64,000 nt of DNA from SKNW01 sp050485865 (GCA_050485865.1 JBJHCE010000002.1:1-64000); one strand, 5' to 3'; shown: positions 42,145 through 51,723, numbered from the stretch's first letter. The notes: generated by a model not told the origin, from the sequence alone. A program made the numbers and translations.

Positions 42145-43920
42145 TCACCGCCGACCCCGCTCCTCGGCCGGGATCCACCACTCGTGGATGTTCACCCACT
42201 CCCCGCGGACATCGAGAGCCACGTCCCGAAGGCGCACGTTCAAACCCGCCAGGCGCTGCGGGTAGAAGAGGAAGGTGTAGGGCTGCTCCCGGATGACCTC
42301 GTACTGGTACGCGCGCCAGAGGGGGAGCGCCTCCTCCCGGTCCACGATGAGCTGGAGCGTGTCCAGGAGAATGTCCAGCGCGGGGTTCCGGGTGGCGGAC
42401 CAGCCGTAGGGCGTGTCCACCTTCGAGGAGTGGAAGAGGTTCGTGTCGTCCACCTTGAACTCGGTGACCCACCCCATGACCACCCCGTCGAAGTCCCGGA
42501 GCTCCACCGAGTTGATCTGGCTCAGGAGGGTGGCCCACTCCACCACCTGCGGGCGCACCGCCACCCCGATCTCCCGGAGCTGCGACTGCATGATCTCCGC
42601 CACGTCCTGCCGCTGCTGGTTCCCCTGGTTGTACTTGATGGAGATCTCCATCCGGGTGCCGTCCGCGCGCCGCCGGATCCCGTCCGATCCGATCTCGGAC
42701 CAGCCCGCCTCGTCCAGGAGGCGCCGGGCCTCGTCGGGGTTGTACCGGAGCGAGTCGACGATCCCGGCGTAGTACGCGTAGTGGAACGGGGGCACGCCCG
42801 CGTTCGCCACCGTCCCGTACCCGCGAAGGAGCGCCTCGATGATCTGGTCCCGGTTCGTGCCCAGGGTGAGGGCCCTCCGGACCCGGGCGTCCTCGAGCTG
42901 CGGGCGCCGTCCGTTCCATCCCACGAAGACGTAGTTCCGGAAAATGAAGTCCCGGAACACGACCCGCTCCGCCGCCTGGATCTGGGGCACCTGGTCCGGC
43001 CCCGGCGCCACGTAGTAGTCCAGGTTCTCGGTCAGGAGCTCGGTGAGCAGGGTGGTCTGTTCGGGGATCACCCGGTAGACGTACCGGTCCAGGTAGGGCG
43101 GCCCTCCCACCGACTCCGGAAAGCCCGGGTTCCGGACGAAGGTCCAGGACTCGTCCTGGCGGTGCTGGGCGAACACGAAGGGCCCGTTCCCCACGGGGCA
43201 GCGGGTTCCGTACGGGTGCTGGGCAAGCTCCGAAGGCGGGACGTCTCCCAGCAGGTGCTCCGGCATGATGGGCGTGGAGCGCCACGGATCGAGCGGCTCC
43301 GCGTGGGGCTGGAGGTGGAAGCGCACCGTGTAGTCGTCCAGCACCTCGACGCCCCCTTCGCTCCGGTCGTAGTGGGTCCAGAACGCCGAGTTCGGAAACG
43401 CGGTGGCCGGGTCCACGGCGCGCCGGTACGTGAAGGCCACGTCGTGTGCGGTGGTGGGGGTCCCGTCGTGCCAGTGGATCCCCTCACGGATCCGGAAGGT
43501 GAGCTCGGTCCCGTCGTCGTTCCAGCTCCAGGACTCCGCCAGGTAGGGCTCGGGCTCGTACGCGGCGTTCAGCCGGACGAGCGACATCAGGTTCACGAAG
43601 AGCTGGTGCTGGTTCGCCGAGTAGTCCGACGAAACGAAGCCGTTCATCCCGTCGGCGATCTCCCCGATGGAGCCCACCACCGCCGTCCCCCCGTACCGCT
43701 CCCCCGTGGGCTGCTCGAAGCTCCCCACCCAGGCATCCACCTCCGGGAGCACGGCCCGGCAGAACTCCGGCATCCCCCGGAGCGCACGCTCGCCCCCGTC
43801 GCCACACCCTCCCACTCCAAGGGCCACGGCAAGGAGCCCCGCCACCCCGGGTCGCGACATCCGCGAGGGGAGGGAAGGGGTCCGTGGTGCGCTGCGAAAG
43901 GGAGCCGGGGTCTTCGTCAT
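42145..43920 (-). CDS. oppA: Peptide ABC transporter substrate-binding lipoprotein, OppA/DppA type
   Basis: A 591-residue class II (cluster C) solute-binding protein. The signal ends in the lipobox LGVGGC, so it is membrane-anchored. Signatures include EPYLAESWSWNDDGTELTFR, IREGIHWHDGTPTTAHDV, RALTLGTNRDQIIEALL and YNPDEARRLLDEAGW. It is first in the operon and lies 68 bp before oppB. Substrate could be peptides, nickel or other small compounds; peptides are the usual case when OppBCDF follow. Confidence 0.92.
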   Translation of the reverse strand: MTKTPAPFRSAPRTPSLPSRMSRPGVAGLLAVALGVGGCGDGGERALRGMPEFCRAVLPEVDAWVGSFEQPTGERYGGTAVVGSIGEIADGMNGFVSSDYSANQHQLFVNLMSLVRLNAAYEPEPYLAESWSWNDDGTELTFRIREGIHWHDGTPTTAHDVAFTYRRAVDPATAFPNSAFWTHYDRSEGGVEVLDDYTVRFHLQPHAEPLDPWRSTPIMPEHLLGDVPPSELAQHPYGTRCPVGNGPFVFAQHRQDESWTFVRNPGFPESVGGPPYLDRYVYRVIPEQTTLLTELLTENLDYYVAPGPDQVPQIQAAERVVFRDFIFRNYVFVGWNGRRPQLEDARVRRALTLGTNRDQIIEALLRGYGTVANAGVPPFHYAYYAGIVDSLRYNPDEARRLLDEAGWSEIGSDGIRRRADGTRMEISIKYNQGNQQRQDVAEIMQSQLREIGVAVRPQVVEWATLLSQINSVELRDFDGVVMGWVTEFKVDDTNLFHSSKVDTPYGWSATRNPALDILLDTLQLIVDREEALPLWRAYQYEVIREQPYTFLFYPQRLAGLNVRLRDVALDVRGEWVNIHEWWIPAEERGRR

Positions 43921-44006
43921 GGCGTGCGCTCGGGGATCCGGGAGGGCGTCCGAAACTCGCTAGGATGGATACTGCCTGAGGCGCGGGAACGCCATGCCCC
44001 CCCGGG

Positions 44007-44861
44007 TCATCGCTCCTGCGTATGCCAGGTCCGCCCCGGGTCCAGGTAACGGGACCGGAGCGACCGGGCGAGCCGCTCCTCCTCCGCCTCGAGTCCCGCC
44101 GCCCGCCTCCAGCTCCCCCCGAATGACCCGGCGAGGGCCGCCTCCACCGTCGACGCCACCCGGTCGAACGACGGAGCCGCGCCCAGGAGCTCCCGGAGGG
44201 TGATCCCGCCCTCTTCCCCCTCCCCTGCCCCCGCTCCCCCGGCGCCCCCCCCCGGCGCCTCGAGCGCCCGGAGCGCCACCACCGAACGGTCCAGGAGGAG
44301 CGATCCGTGCTGGAGCAGGGTCTCTCCGAACCTCCGCTGCGCGCTCCCCACGAGCTTCCGTCCCTCCGCCACCACCTCGCCCCGGGCCGGCGCCCCGAAG
44401 CAGGCCCCGGCGTCGAGGGGGAGGGCCCGCCCTTCCGGCTCGGCGAGGGTCCCACGCGCCCCCAGTGCCGCTACCGCCTCGACGAGTGCCCGGTTCACCT
44501 GCCGGTAGAGCGCCTTGAGGCTCCCGGGACCATGGACGGGGGCCACCACGGCGTAGGTGAGCTCCCGGTCATGGAGGACCTCCCGCCCCCCGGTGGGCCG
44601 CCGCACCACACCCACCCCCAGGCTCCGGAGCGCGAACGGATCGTAGCGCCCCCGGGCGGGCTGGTTCCGACCGAACGACAGGGTGGGACGGTCCCAGCGG
44701 TAGATCCGGAGCGTGGCCTCCCCCGGCCGGCGCCCGCGGGCCAGCGCCTCGTCCACCGCCATGTTCCAGGCGCCATCCTGCGGGGGATCCCTGAGGATGC
44801 GCCAGCGAAGCCCCTCCGGCGGGGCGGGCTCTCCGCCGGGCCCCTCCCGACGCGTGGGCAG
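44007..44861 (-). CDS. LipM-like octanoyltransferase (lipoate-protein ligase A family), probable CTG start
   Basis: Transfers octanoyl groups from acyl carrier protein to lipoyl domains such as GcvH. Counting from CTG at 44861, C154 (ACFGAP) and K169 (GRKLVGSAQRR) are spaced 15 residues, as C150 and K165 are in B. subtilis LipM. RRPTGGREVLHDRELTYAVV and LLQHGSLLLD also match. The first ATG (44762) would omit the conserved N-terminal strand encoded just upstream (LRWRILRDPPQDGAWN), and no ATG, GTG or TTG precedes it in frame. CTG four bases after the neighbouring stop is the best candidate. Predicted length is 284 residues. Confidence 0.82.
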   Translation of the reverse strand: MPTRREGPGGEPAPPEGLRWRILRDPPQDGAWNMAVDEALARGRRPGEATLRIYRWDRPTLSFGRNQPARGRYDPFALRSLGVGVVRRPTGGREVLHDRELTYAVVAPVHGPGSLKALYRQVNRALVEAVAALGARGTLAEPEGRALPLDAGACFGAPARGEVVAEGRKLVGSAQRRFGETLLQHGSLLLDRSVVALRALEAPGGGAGGAGAGEGEEGGITLRELLGAAPSFDRVASTVEAALAGSFGGSWRRAAGLEAEEERLARSLRSRYLDPGRTWHTQER

Positions 44862-44865
44862 GAGC

Positions 44866-45561
44866 TCAGCCCCGCCCGAGCTCGAGGGTCCCGCCGGGCG
44901 AGAGGAGCTCGACCCGGGCCCGGTCGCCCACGAGGGTCCGGAAGGCCGCCGGGTCCTGCTCGATCTCGGGGAAGGTCCCGTAGTGCATGGGGATCACCAC
45001 CCGGGGCCCGATGAATTCCACCGCCCGGACCGCGTCGTCGGGGCCCATGGTGTAGTTGTCGCCAATGGGGAGAATCGCCACGTCCACCTTCCCCCGGAGG
45101 AGCTGCATGTCGCTCGTCAGGGCCGTATCGCCCGCATGGTACACCCGAACACCGTCCACGTGGAAGACGAATCCGCCCGGGGTGCAGGTCCAGGCGCCGG
45201 AGTCGTCACCGTGCACGTGGCCGCCGTGGAGCGCCGCGGTCATCTTGACCCGGCCGAAGGGGAAGTCGTAGCCGCCCCCGACGCCCAGGGCATGGAGCTT
45301 CTCGAGCCCCTTCGAGGCCGCGAACTGGATGATCTCGAAGCTCGACACGAGGGTCGCCCCGGTCCTTCGGGCCAGGGGAATCGCATCCTTGAAATGATCC
45401 GCGTGGCCATGGGTGCAGAAGATCCAGTCCACCCCCCCCACCGCCCCGATCTCCCGGTCCGCCTTCGGGTTCCCCTCGAACCAGGGGTCCACGAGGATCC
45501 GGATGCCGTCCTCGGTCTCGATGGTGAAGGTGGAGTGTCCGTGCCAGGTCAGGGTTGCCAT
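44866..45561 (-). CDS. Metal-dependent hydrolase, metallo-beta-lactamase fold (UPF0173)
   Basis: A 231-residue protein of the UPF0173 group. The metal-binding motif is FCTHGHADHFKD, preceded by the strand ILVDPWFEGNPKA; a further ligand histidine lies in ALHGGHVHGDDSG, the bridging aspartate in VYHAGDTAL, and the last histidine in VVIPMHYGTFPE. The substrate is unknown. It lies between gcvP and the LipM-like gene, four bases before the latter's CTG start, so it may belong to the same transcript. Confidence 0.92.
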   Translation of the reverse strand: MATLTWHGHSTFTIETEDGIRILVDPWFEGNPKADREIGAVGGVDWIFCTHGHADHFKDAIPLARRTGATLVSSFEIIQFAASKGLEKLHALGVGGGYDFPFGRVKMTAALHGGHVHGDDSGAWTCTPGGFVFHVDGVRVYHAGDTALTSDMQLLRGKVDVAILPIGDNYTMGPDDAVRAVEFIGPRVVIPMHYGTFPEIEQDPAAFRTLVGDRARVELLSPGGTLELGRG

Positions 45562-45624
45562 CGTGACTCCAGGGTCAGGTTCGGTGGTTTCGCTTCGTGC
45601 GGCCTGATGGGTCGGGGCCCCGGG

Positions 45625-48531
45625 TCAGCCCTCCGTGACCTCCGCCTCGGCGTAGGCCTCGATGGGCGGGCAGGCGCACACCAGGTTCCGGTCGCCGTAC
45701 GCGTTGTCCACGCGACGCACCGTGGGCCAGTACTTTCCGGCCCGGGTCCAGGGCGAGGGGAAAACGGCCTCCTCCCGGGTGTATCCGTGATCCCACTCCG
45801 CCACCAGCGCCGAGTGGGCGGTGTGGGGTGCGTTCCGGAGCGGGTTGTCGTCCCGGTCCCATACCCCGGACTCCACCTTTCCGATCTCCTCGCGGATCGC
45901 GATCAGGGCATCGCAGAGCCGGTCGAGCTCGGCCAGGGACTCGGACTCGGTGGGCTCCACCATGATGGTGCCCGGAACGGGCCAGGACATGGTCGGGGCG
46001 TGGAACCCGTAGTCCATGAGCCGCTTCGCCACGTCCTCCTCGGTGATCCCGCTGGATTTCCGGAAGGGCCTGAGGTCCAGGATGAACTCGTGCGCCACCC
46101 GCCCGTTCTTCCCGCGGAAGAGGACGTCGAAGTGCCCTTCGAGGCGCTTCGCCATGTAGTTCGCGTTCAGGATCGCCACCTCGGTGGCCCGCCGCACCCC
46201 CTCGCGCCCCAGGAGCGCGATGTACGCCCACGAGATGAGGAGGATCGAGGCGCTTCCCCAGGGAGCGGCCGAGACCGGGCCGATGGCTCGCTCGCCCCCG
46301 GTCTCCACAACCGGGTGCCCCGGAAGGAAGGGGGCCAGGTGCGGGGCGGCACAGATCGGGCCCATCCCCGGGCCACCCCCGCCATGGGGGATCGCGAAGG
46401 TCTTGTGCAGGTTGATGTGGATGACGTCGGCGCCGTAGTCCCCCGGGCGGCAGAGCCCCACCTGGGCGTTCAGGTTCGCGCCGTCCAGGTAGACCTGGCC
46501 GCCCCGCTCGTGAACGATCCGGCACACTTCGCGGATATGCTCCTCGAAGACCCCGTGGGTCGACGGGTAGGTCACCATGAGCGCCGCGAGCTCCGGGGCG
46601 TGCTTCTCCGCCTTCGCCTCCAGGTCGGCGAGGTCGATGTTCCCGTCGTCGTCGCACCGCACGACCACCACCTTCATGCCCGCCATCACCGCCGACGCGG
46701 GGTTCGTGCCGTGGGCCGACGAGGGGATGAGGCAGACGTTCCGGTGCCCCTCGCCCCGGTCCTCGTGCCAGGCCCGGATCACGAGAAGCCCTGCGTACTC
46801 CCCCTGGGCCCCGGAATTGGGCTGGAGCGACACCGCCGGAAGCCCCGAGATCTCGCCGAGCCAGCGTTCGAGGTCCTCCACGATCCGCCGGTAGCCGGGA
46901 ACCTGGTCTGCCGGCACGAAGGGGTGGATCCGGTTGAACTCGGGCCAGCTCACCGGGATCATCTGGGTGGTGGCGTTGAGCTTCATCGTGCACGAGCCCA
47001 GGGGGATCATCGCCGTGTTCAGAGAAAGGTCCTTCACCTCCAGGGCGTGCATGTACCGGAGCATCTCGGTCTCCGAGTGGTACCGGTGGAAGACCGGGTG
47101 CTCCAGGTAGGGCGAGGTGCGGAGGAGCTCCCCCGGAAGGGCCGGTGCGTCGCTCAGCTCCCGGTACAGGTGCTCCGGGTTCCAGTGCACCGACACGTCC
47201 TCGCCGCCGAACACACGGAAGAGGTGGGCGAGGTCGGCCGCGGTCACCGCCTCGTCCAGGGCGACTCCCACGCTCCCGTCACCGAAGTCCCGGAGGTTCA
47301 CCCGGGCCTCGAGGGCCCGTGCCAGGAGGGGCGCGGTCCCGCCGGCGGGGCGGACCCGGATCGTGTCGAAGTAGTGGCGCGAGACCACTTCGTGTCCCTG
47401 CCTGCGGAGCCCCTCGGCCAGGACCCGGGCCAGGTCGTGGACCCGGGCCGCGATCCGCCGGAGCCCCTCGGGCCCGTGGTAGACGGCGTACATCGACGCC
47501 ATGATGGCCAGGAGCACCTGGGCGGTGCAGATGTTCGAGGTGGCCTTCTCCCGCCGGATGTGCTGCTCCCGGGTCTGAAGGGCCATGCGGAGGGCACGGT
47601 TCCCGTCGGCGTCCACGGACACCCCGATGATCCGCCCGGGCATCCGGCGCTTGTAGGCGTCCCGGGCCGCCATGAAGGCGGCGTGGGGGCCCCCGAAGCC
47701 CAGCGGGACGCCGAAGCGCTGCGAGTTCCCGACCGCGATGTCCGCCCCGAGCTCCCCCGGGGGCACGAGGTGGGTGAGGGCCAGGAGGTCGCAGACCACC
47801 GCCACCCCCGCTCCCGCTTCCTTCGCGGCCTCGATGGCGGGGCGCAGGTCCGTCACCTGGCCATCGGTGGCGGGATAGGGGAGAAGCGCCCCGAAGAACC
47901 GGTCCGACCGGAGCGTCGAGGGCGTCGCATCCCCCACCTCCACCTCGACGCCCAGCGGACGGGCGCGGGTCTTCACGACCTCGATCGTCTGCGGGTGGCA
48001 CCCCGCGTCCACGAAGAACGCGTTGCGGTCTCCCCCCGCCTCGTCCAGGAGGAGGGACATGGCCTCGGCGGCGGCGGTCCCCTCGTCCAGGAGGGAGGCG
48101 TTCGCGATCTCGAGCCCCGTCAGGTCGATGACCACCGTCTGGTAGTTCAGCAGCGCCTCGAGGCGACCCTGCGAGATCTCCGCCTGGTACGGCGTGTACT
48201 GGGTGTACCAGCCGGGGTTCTCCAGGACGTTCCGGAGGATCACGGCGGGGACCACCGTGTCGTGGTACCCCATCCCGATGTACGACCGGAACTTCCGGTT
48301 GGTCGAGCCGATCTCCCGGAGCCGCTCGAGAAGGACCGCCTCGGAGAGCCCCGGCTCCAGGTCCAGCTCCCTGTCGAGGCGGATCCCGGCGGGAACGGCC
48401 TCGCTCACGAGGGCGTCGAGGGAGTCGGCCCCGAGCGCCCCCAGCATGGCTTCGATCTCGTGGGCACGAGGTCCGATGTGCCGGTCCACGAAGCGGTCGG
48501 TGCGGCGAAGGGTGCGGGCGTCGGAGGTCAT
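45625..48531 (-). CDS. gcvP: Glycine dehydrogenase (aminomethyl-transferring), P-protein
   Basis: A 968-residue single-chain P-protein, which decarboxylates glycine and transfers the aminomethyl group to the lipoyl arm of GcvH. The N-terminus is FVDRHIGPRAHEIEAML, and the PLP lysine (about K709) lies in NLHKTFAIPHGGGGPGMGPI. Both homologous halves are present in one chain, unlike the two-subunit form. ATG at 48531 fits the family start; ATG at 48543 is the alternative. gcvH lies 130 bp upstream. No gcvT is in the window. Confidence 0.96.
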   Translation of the reverse strand: MTSDARTLRRTDRFVDRHIGPRAHEIEAMLGALGADSLDALVSEAVPAGIRLDRELDLEPGLSEAVLLERLREIGSTNRKFRSYIGMGYHDTVVPAVILRNVLENPGWYTQYTPYQAEISQGRLEALLNYQTVVIDLTGLEIANASLLDEGTAAAEAMSLLLDEAGGDRNAFFVDAGCHPQTIEVVKTRARPLGVEVEVGDATPSTLRSDRFFGALLPYPATDGQVTDLRPAIEAAKEAGAGVAVVCDLLALTHLVPPGELGADIAVGNSQRFGVPLGFGGPHAAFMAARDAYKRRMPGRIIGVSVDADGNRALRMALQTREQHIRREKATSNICTAQVLLAIMASMYAVYHGPEGLRRIAARVHDLARVLAEGLRRQGHEVVSRHYFDTIRVRPAGGTAPLLARALEARVNLRDFGDGSVGVALDEAVTAADLAHLFRVFGGEDVSVHWNPEHLYRELSDAPALPGELLRTSPYLEHPVFHRYHSETEMLRYMHALEVKDLSLNTAMIPLGSCTMKLNATTQMIPVSWPEFNRIHPFVPADQVPGYRRIVEDLERWLGEISGLPAVSLQPNSGAQGEYAGLLVIRAWHEDRGEGHRNVCLIPSSAHGTNPASAVMAGMKVVVVRCDDDGNIDLADLEAKAEKHAPELAALMVTYPSTHGVFEEHIREVCRIVHERGGQVYLDGANLNAQVGLCRPGDYGADVIHINLHKTFAIPHGGGGPGMGPICAAPHLAPFLPGHPVVETGGERAIGPVSAAPWGSASILLISWAYIALLGREGVRRATEVAILNANYMAKRLEGHFDVLFRGKNGRVAHEFILDLRPFRKSSGITEEDVAKRLMDYGFHAPTMSWPVPGTIMVEPTESESLAELDRLCDALIAIREEIGKVESGVWDRDDNPLRNAPHTAHSALVAEWDHGYTREEAVFPSPWTRAGKYWPTVRRVDNAYGDRNLVCACPPIEAYAEAEVTEG

Positions 48532-48661
48532 GCGGCGTCTCATGGAAGAGGAGGCCGCGGACGCCGCGGGGTGCGACGGCCGGGCCGTCTGTTCAGTGGG
48601 TCCTGGGTTGGATCTGCGGGGGTTCGCTCCCCGAGCGGGGTGGACCCCGGCGGCGGCGGGC

Positions 48662-49054
48662 TCAGTCCTCGCCGATGAGCTCCCGGTAGGCGTCGGCGCC
48701 CATGAGGGCATCGAGTTCGGCCGGGTCGTCGACCCGGATCCGGACCATCCACCCGGCGCCGTAGGGATCGGAGTTCACGAGCGACGGATCGTCCTCGAGG
48801 GCCGCGTTCACGGCCACGATCTCGCCGGTGACCGGGGCGTAGAGGTCACTCACCGCCTTCACTGCCTCGATGGTCCCGAAGGTGTCCATCCGGTTCACCT
48901 GGTCGCCCTCGGCGGGAAGCTCCATGAAGACGATGTCGCCGAGCTCGCCCTGGGCGTAGTCCGTGACCCCCACCTGGTAGACCGCTTCGTCGTCGGTGGC
49001 CTTCAGGTACTCGTGCTCCTCGGTGTAGAGGAGATCGTCGGGAATGTGGGCCAT
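48662..49054 (-). CDS. gcvH: Glycine cleavage system H protein
   Basis: A 130-residue lipoyl carrier protein. The lipoylated lysine is K66 in TIEAVKAVSDLYAPVTGEIV. Other family marks are YTEEHEYLKA near the N-terminus, GVTDYAQGELGDIVF, and GAGWMVRI near the C-terminus. GGAGG precedes the ATG at 49054. It is first in the minus-strand group with gcvP, a hydrolase and the LipM-like enzyme that could modify K66. Confidence 0.97.
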   Translation of the reverse strand: MAHIPDDLLYTEEHEYLKATDDEAVYQVGVTDYAQGELGDIVFMELPAEGDQVNRMDTFGTIEAVKAVSDLYAPVTGEIVAVNAALEDDPSLVNSDPYGAGWMVRIRVDDPAELDALMGADAYRELIGED

Positions 49055-49283
49055 GGGTCCTCCGGGAAGCCGGGTCGGGGGAGTGCATCGGGGCTCGTTG
49101 CGCGCGCGAGGAATAGAGTTTTTCGGACGGGTCGGGTCAAGGCATGCGGGGCACGGGCCCACGGCGCACGGGTGGATTTCCGCGGCCGATGAGGAGAGAT
49201 TTCGGTGCTAGGGGATGCGGAAGGGGGGGTCGTTCCCGCCACTCCGCCGATCCCAGGGATCTTCCTGCTCGAACGAGGTTTCC

Positions 49284-50453
49284 ATGTCCACCCTGCTTTC
49301 CGGCGACGCCCGCCCCGCGCTCACGACCCTCTCCGAAGAGGAGTCGATGTTCCAGGAGGCGGTCCGGGATTTCGCCCAGGCCGAGGTCGCCCCCCGCGTG
49401 CACGACATGGACGCGGAGCAGAAGATGGACCCTGCCCTGGTGGAGCAGCTCTTCGAGCTGGGGCTCATGGGAATCGAGATCCCGGAGGCGCACGGCGGCG
49501 CCGGATCCACCTTCTTCACCTCGGTCCTCGTCGTCGAGGAGCTCTCCCGCGTGGACCCGGCGGTGGGGGTGCTCGTGGACGTCCAGAACACGCTGGTGAT
49601 CAACGCGCTCAACCGCTGGGCCTCGGAGGCCCAGAAGGCGGAGTGGTACCCGAAGCTGGCAGCGGGGACGGTGGGCGCGTACGCCCTCTCCGAAGCCGGA
49701 TCGGGCTCCGACGCCTTCGCCCTGTCCTGCCGTGCCGACAAGGACGGCGACGACTACGTCCTGAACGGGCACAAGCTCTGGATCACGAACGGGAACGAGG
49801 CGGGGCTCTTCCTGGTCTTCGCCACGGTGGACCCGGCGGCAGGGTACCGGGGGATCACCGCCTTCCTCGTGCCCGGGGACACCCCCGGGTTCAGCGTCGG
49901 AAAGAAGGAGGACAAGCTCGGGATCCGGGCTTCCTCCACCACCGAGATCCTCTTCGAGAACTGCCGGGTACCCGCCTCCGCCGTGATGGGTGAGGTCGGA
50001 AAGGGGTACAAGATCGCCATCGAGACGCTGAACGAGGGGCGGATCGGGATCGGGGCCCAGATGGTCGGTCTCGCCCAGGGCGCCCTGGACCACACCCTCC
50101 GGTACGTCAAGGAGCGGGAGCAGTTCGGCCGCCCCATCGGCGACTTCCAGGGGGTCCAGTTCCAGCTCGCCGAGATGGCCACGAAGATCGAGGCCGCCCG
50201 GCTCCTGGTCTACAACGCGGCACGGCTCAAGGACGCGGGGCAGGACTTCGTGCTCGAGGCGGCCCAGGCCAAGCTCTACTCGTCCCGGATCGCACAGGAG
50301 GTGGCTTCCACGGCCATCGACCTCTACGGCGGCTACGGCTTCACCCGGGAGTACCCCGTGGAGAAGCTCTACCGGGATGCGAAGATCGGGACGATCTACG
50401 AAGGGACGACGAACATGCAGCTCCAGACCATCGCGAAGCTCCTTCTCCGCTGA
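49284..50453 (+). CDS. Acyl-CoA dehydrogenase, short/branched-chain type
   Basis: A 389-residue flavoprotein that introduces the alpha-beta double bond into acyl-CoA. Family signatures are ALSEAGSGSDAFAL (FAD and substrate loop) and DLYGGYGFTREYPVEKLYRD. The catalytic base is the glutamate in IGTIYEGTTNMQ. It resembles short- or branched-chain enzymes in length and motif details; the chain-length preference is not certain. I chose ATG at 49284, preceded by GAGG, over an upstream low-complexity extension. It is transcribed divergently from gcvH. Confidence 0.94.
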   Translation: MSTLLSGDARPALTTLSEEESMFQEAVRDFAQAEVAPRVHDMDAEQKMDPALVEQLFELGLMGIEIPEAHGGAGSTFFTSVLVVEELSRVDPAVGVLVDVQNTLVINALNRWASEAQKAEWYPKLAAGTVGAYALSEAGSGSDAFALSCRADKDGDDYVLNGHKLWITNGNEAGLFLVFATVDPAAGYRGITAFLVPGDTPGFSVGKKEDKLGIRASSTTEILFENCRVPASAVMGEVGKGYKIAIETLNEGRIGIGAQMVGLAQGALDHTLRYVKEREQFGRPIGDFQGVQFQLAEMATKIEAARLLVYNAARLKDAGQDFVLEAAQAKLYSSRIAQEVASTAIDLYGGYGFTREYPVEKLYRDAKIGTIYEGTTNMQLQTIAKLLLR

Positions 50454-50524
50454 CCCTGCCGGGTTCGAGGAGGCGGGCCGCACGCGCCCGCCCCCGGAGC
50501 CCGCTCCTTCCCCCGGAGTCCTCC

Positions 50525-50719
50525 ATGTTCGGTGGCATCGGCGTTCCCGAACTCCTCCTGATCGTGGCCCTCGTCGTACTCCTCTTCGGGGCCAGGCGGA
50601 TCCCCATGATCGCCCGGGGTCTCGGTGAGGGGATCCGGAACTTCAAGGGAGGGCTGAAGGAGACGGACCGGCTGGACGACGGGGAGCGCCGCCGGAATGA
50701 CGAAGACCGCAGGGACTGA
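50525..50719 (+). CDS. tatA: Sec-independent translocase subunit TatA/TatE
   Basis: A 64-residue protein: short N-terminus with MFGGIGVPELLLIVALVVLLFG as the single membrane span, then the FGARRIP hinge, an amphipathic helix (MIARGLGEGIRNFKGGL) and a charged tail. This is the TatA-type pore component that exports folded twin-arginine proteins. CGGAG precedes the ATG. ActB in this window carries a twin-arginine motif and is a likely client. TatB and TatC are not in the window. Confidence 0.92.
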   Translation: MFGGIGVPELLLIVALVVLLFGARRIPMIARGLGEGIRNFKGGLKETDRLDDGERRRNDEDRRD

Positions 50720-50728
50720 GCGGGTCGG

Positions 50729-51583
50729 ATGACGGATCGCCATGACACCCCCCTCCCGGGCGCAGCTCGGTCGGGAGTGGAGGGCCCGGGCGACGAGAAC
50801 CGGTCGGCGGAGCTCCTCTCCCGGGTGCACATCGTCCTGGACGAACCCCAGGACCTCGTGAACATCGCCGGTGTCATCCGGGTGATGAAGAACACCGGGA
50901 TCTCGAGGCTCCGCGTGGTCCGCCCCGCCGAGTGGGATGCCTGGCGGATCACCGGAATCGCGCACCGGACCGACGACCTGGTCGAGGCAACGGAGCACTT
51001 CGACTCGCTGGAGGAGGCCGTCCGGGACTGTGTCCTCGTGGTGGGGACCTCCGCTCGCGCCCGGACCGCGCACAGGAACTACGGATACGCCCGGTCGTGG
51101 GCCGGGCGACTCGTGGAGCGGGCCGCCGAAGGGAAGGTGGCCCTCGTCTTCGGCCGCGAGGACCGGGGGCTTTCGAACGAGGCCCTCGACCGGTGCGACG
51201 GGGTGGCCATCATTCCCACCTCGGCCGAGTACTCGTCGCTGAACATGGCCCAGGCGGCCCTCGTCCTGGCGTACGAGATCTTCCTCGCTGCCCAGGGCGA
51301 ACTCCCGGACCTTCCCCGGGGAAAGCGGCAGCTCGGCCCCGCCACCCGCGAGCGGATGGAGACCATGTTCGGCGCCCTCGAGGGGGCCCTCGACCGGGTT
51401 GGCTTCTTCAAGGCCCGGAAGGCCGAATCGGTGATGCGGACCTTCCGGACCCTCTTTTCACGGGCCGACCTGGACCAGCACGAGGCGGGGCTCGTGCAAT
51501 CACTTGGATTCGAGGTCTCGAAGCACGTGGACCGCCTCGAGCGGGCCGTTGCCGACGACGCCGGGGACGAGGATCCCTCGTAG
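50729..51583 (+). CDS. SpoU/TrmH-family RNA methyltransferase, TrmJ-like
   Basis: A 284-residue SPOUT-class 2'-O-methyltransferase. The trefoil-knot motifs are VLDEPQDLVNIAGVIRVMKN at the N-terminus, VALVFGREDRGLSNEAL and IPTSAEYSSLNMAQAALVL. The C-terminal helical extension is like TrmJ, which modifies tRNA position 32. The assignment to TrmJ rather than another TrmH relative is probable, not certain. It starts nine bases after the tatA stop. Confidence 0.88.
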   Translation: MTDRHDTPLPGAARSGVEGPGDENRSAELLSRVHIVLDEPQDLVNIAGVIRVMKNTGISRLRVVRPAEWDAWRITGIAHRTDDLVEATEHFDSLEEAVRDCVLVVGTSARARTAHRNYGYARSWAGRLVERAAEGKVALVFGREDRGLSNEALDRCDGVAIIPTSAEYSSLNMAQAALVLAYEIFLAAQGELPDLPRGKRQLGPATRERMETMFGALEGALDRVGFFKARKAESVMRTFRTLFSRADLDQHEAGLVQSLGFEVSKHVDRLERAVADDAGDEDPS

Positions 51584-51723
51584 CACCGGACGCTCCGCAT
51601 CCGGAACGGGTGGAACCATCCTTTCCAGCTAGCGGAGCGGAGAAGGGCGTCGGTATCTTGTAAGATTCGTGCGCGTCCCCGTGCGTACGACCTGCGCCCC
51701 TGATCCAGGCGGAGGCGCCGCCC

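Noticed and set aside
44713..48678. A 1321-codon plus-strand open frame across gcvP and its neighbour
   Set aside because: It runs antisense through two well-supported genes with His/Glu/Arg-rich nonsense translation.
49055..49283. Possible glycine riboswitch between gcvH and the acyl-CoA dehydrogenase
   Set aside because: A GAGGAGAGA-like string near 49190 caught my eye, but the conserved glycine-aptamer core and helices could not be built on either strand.
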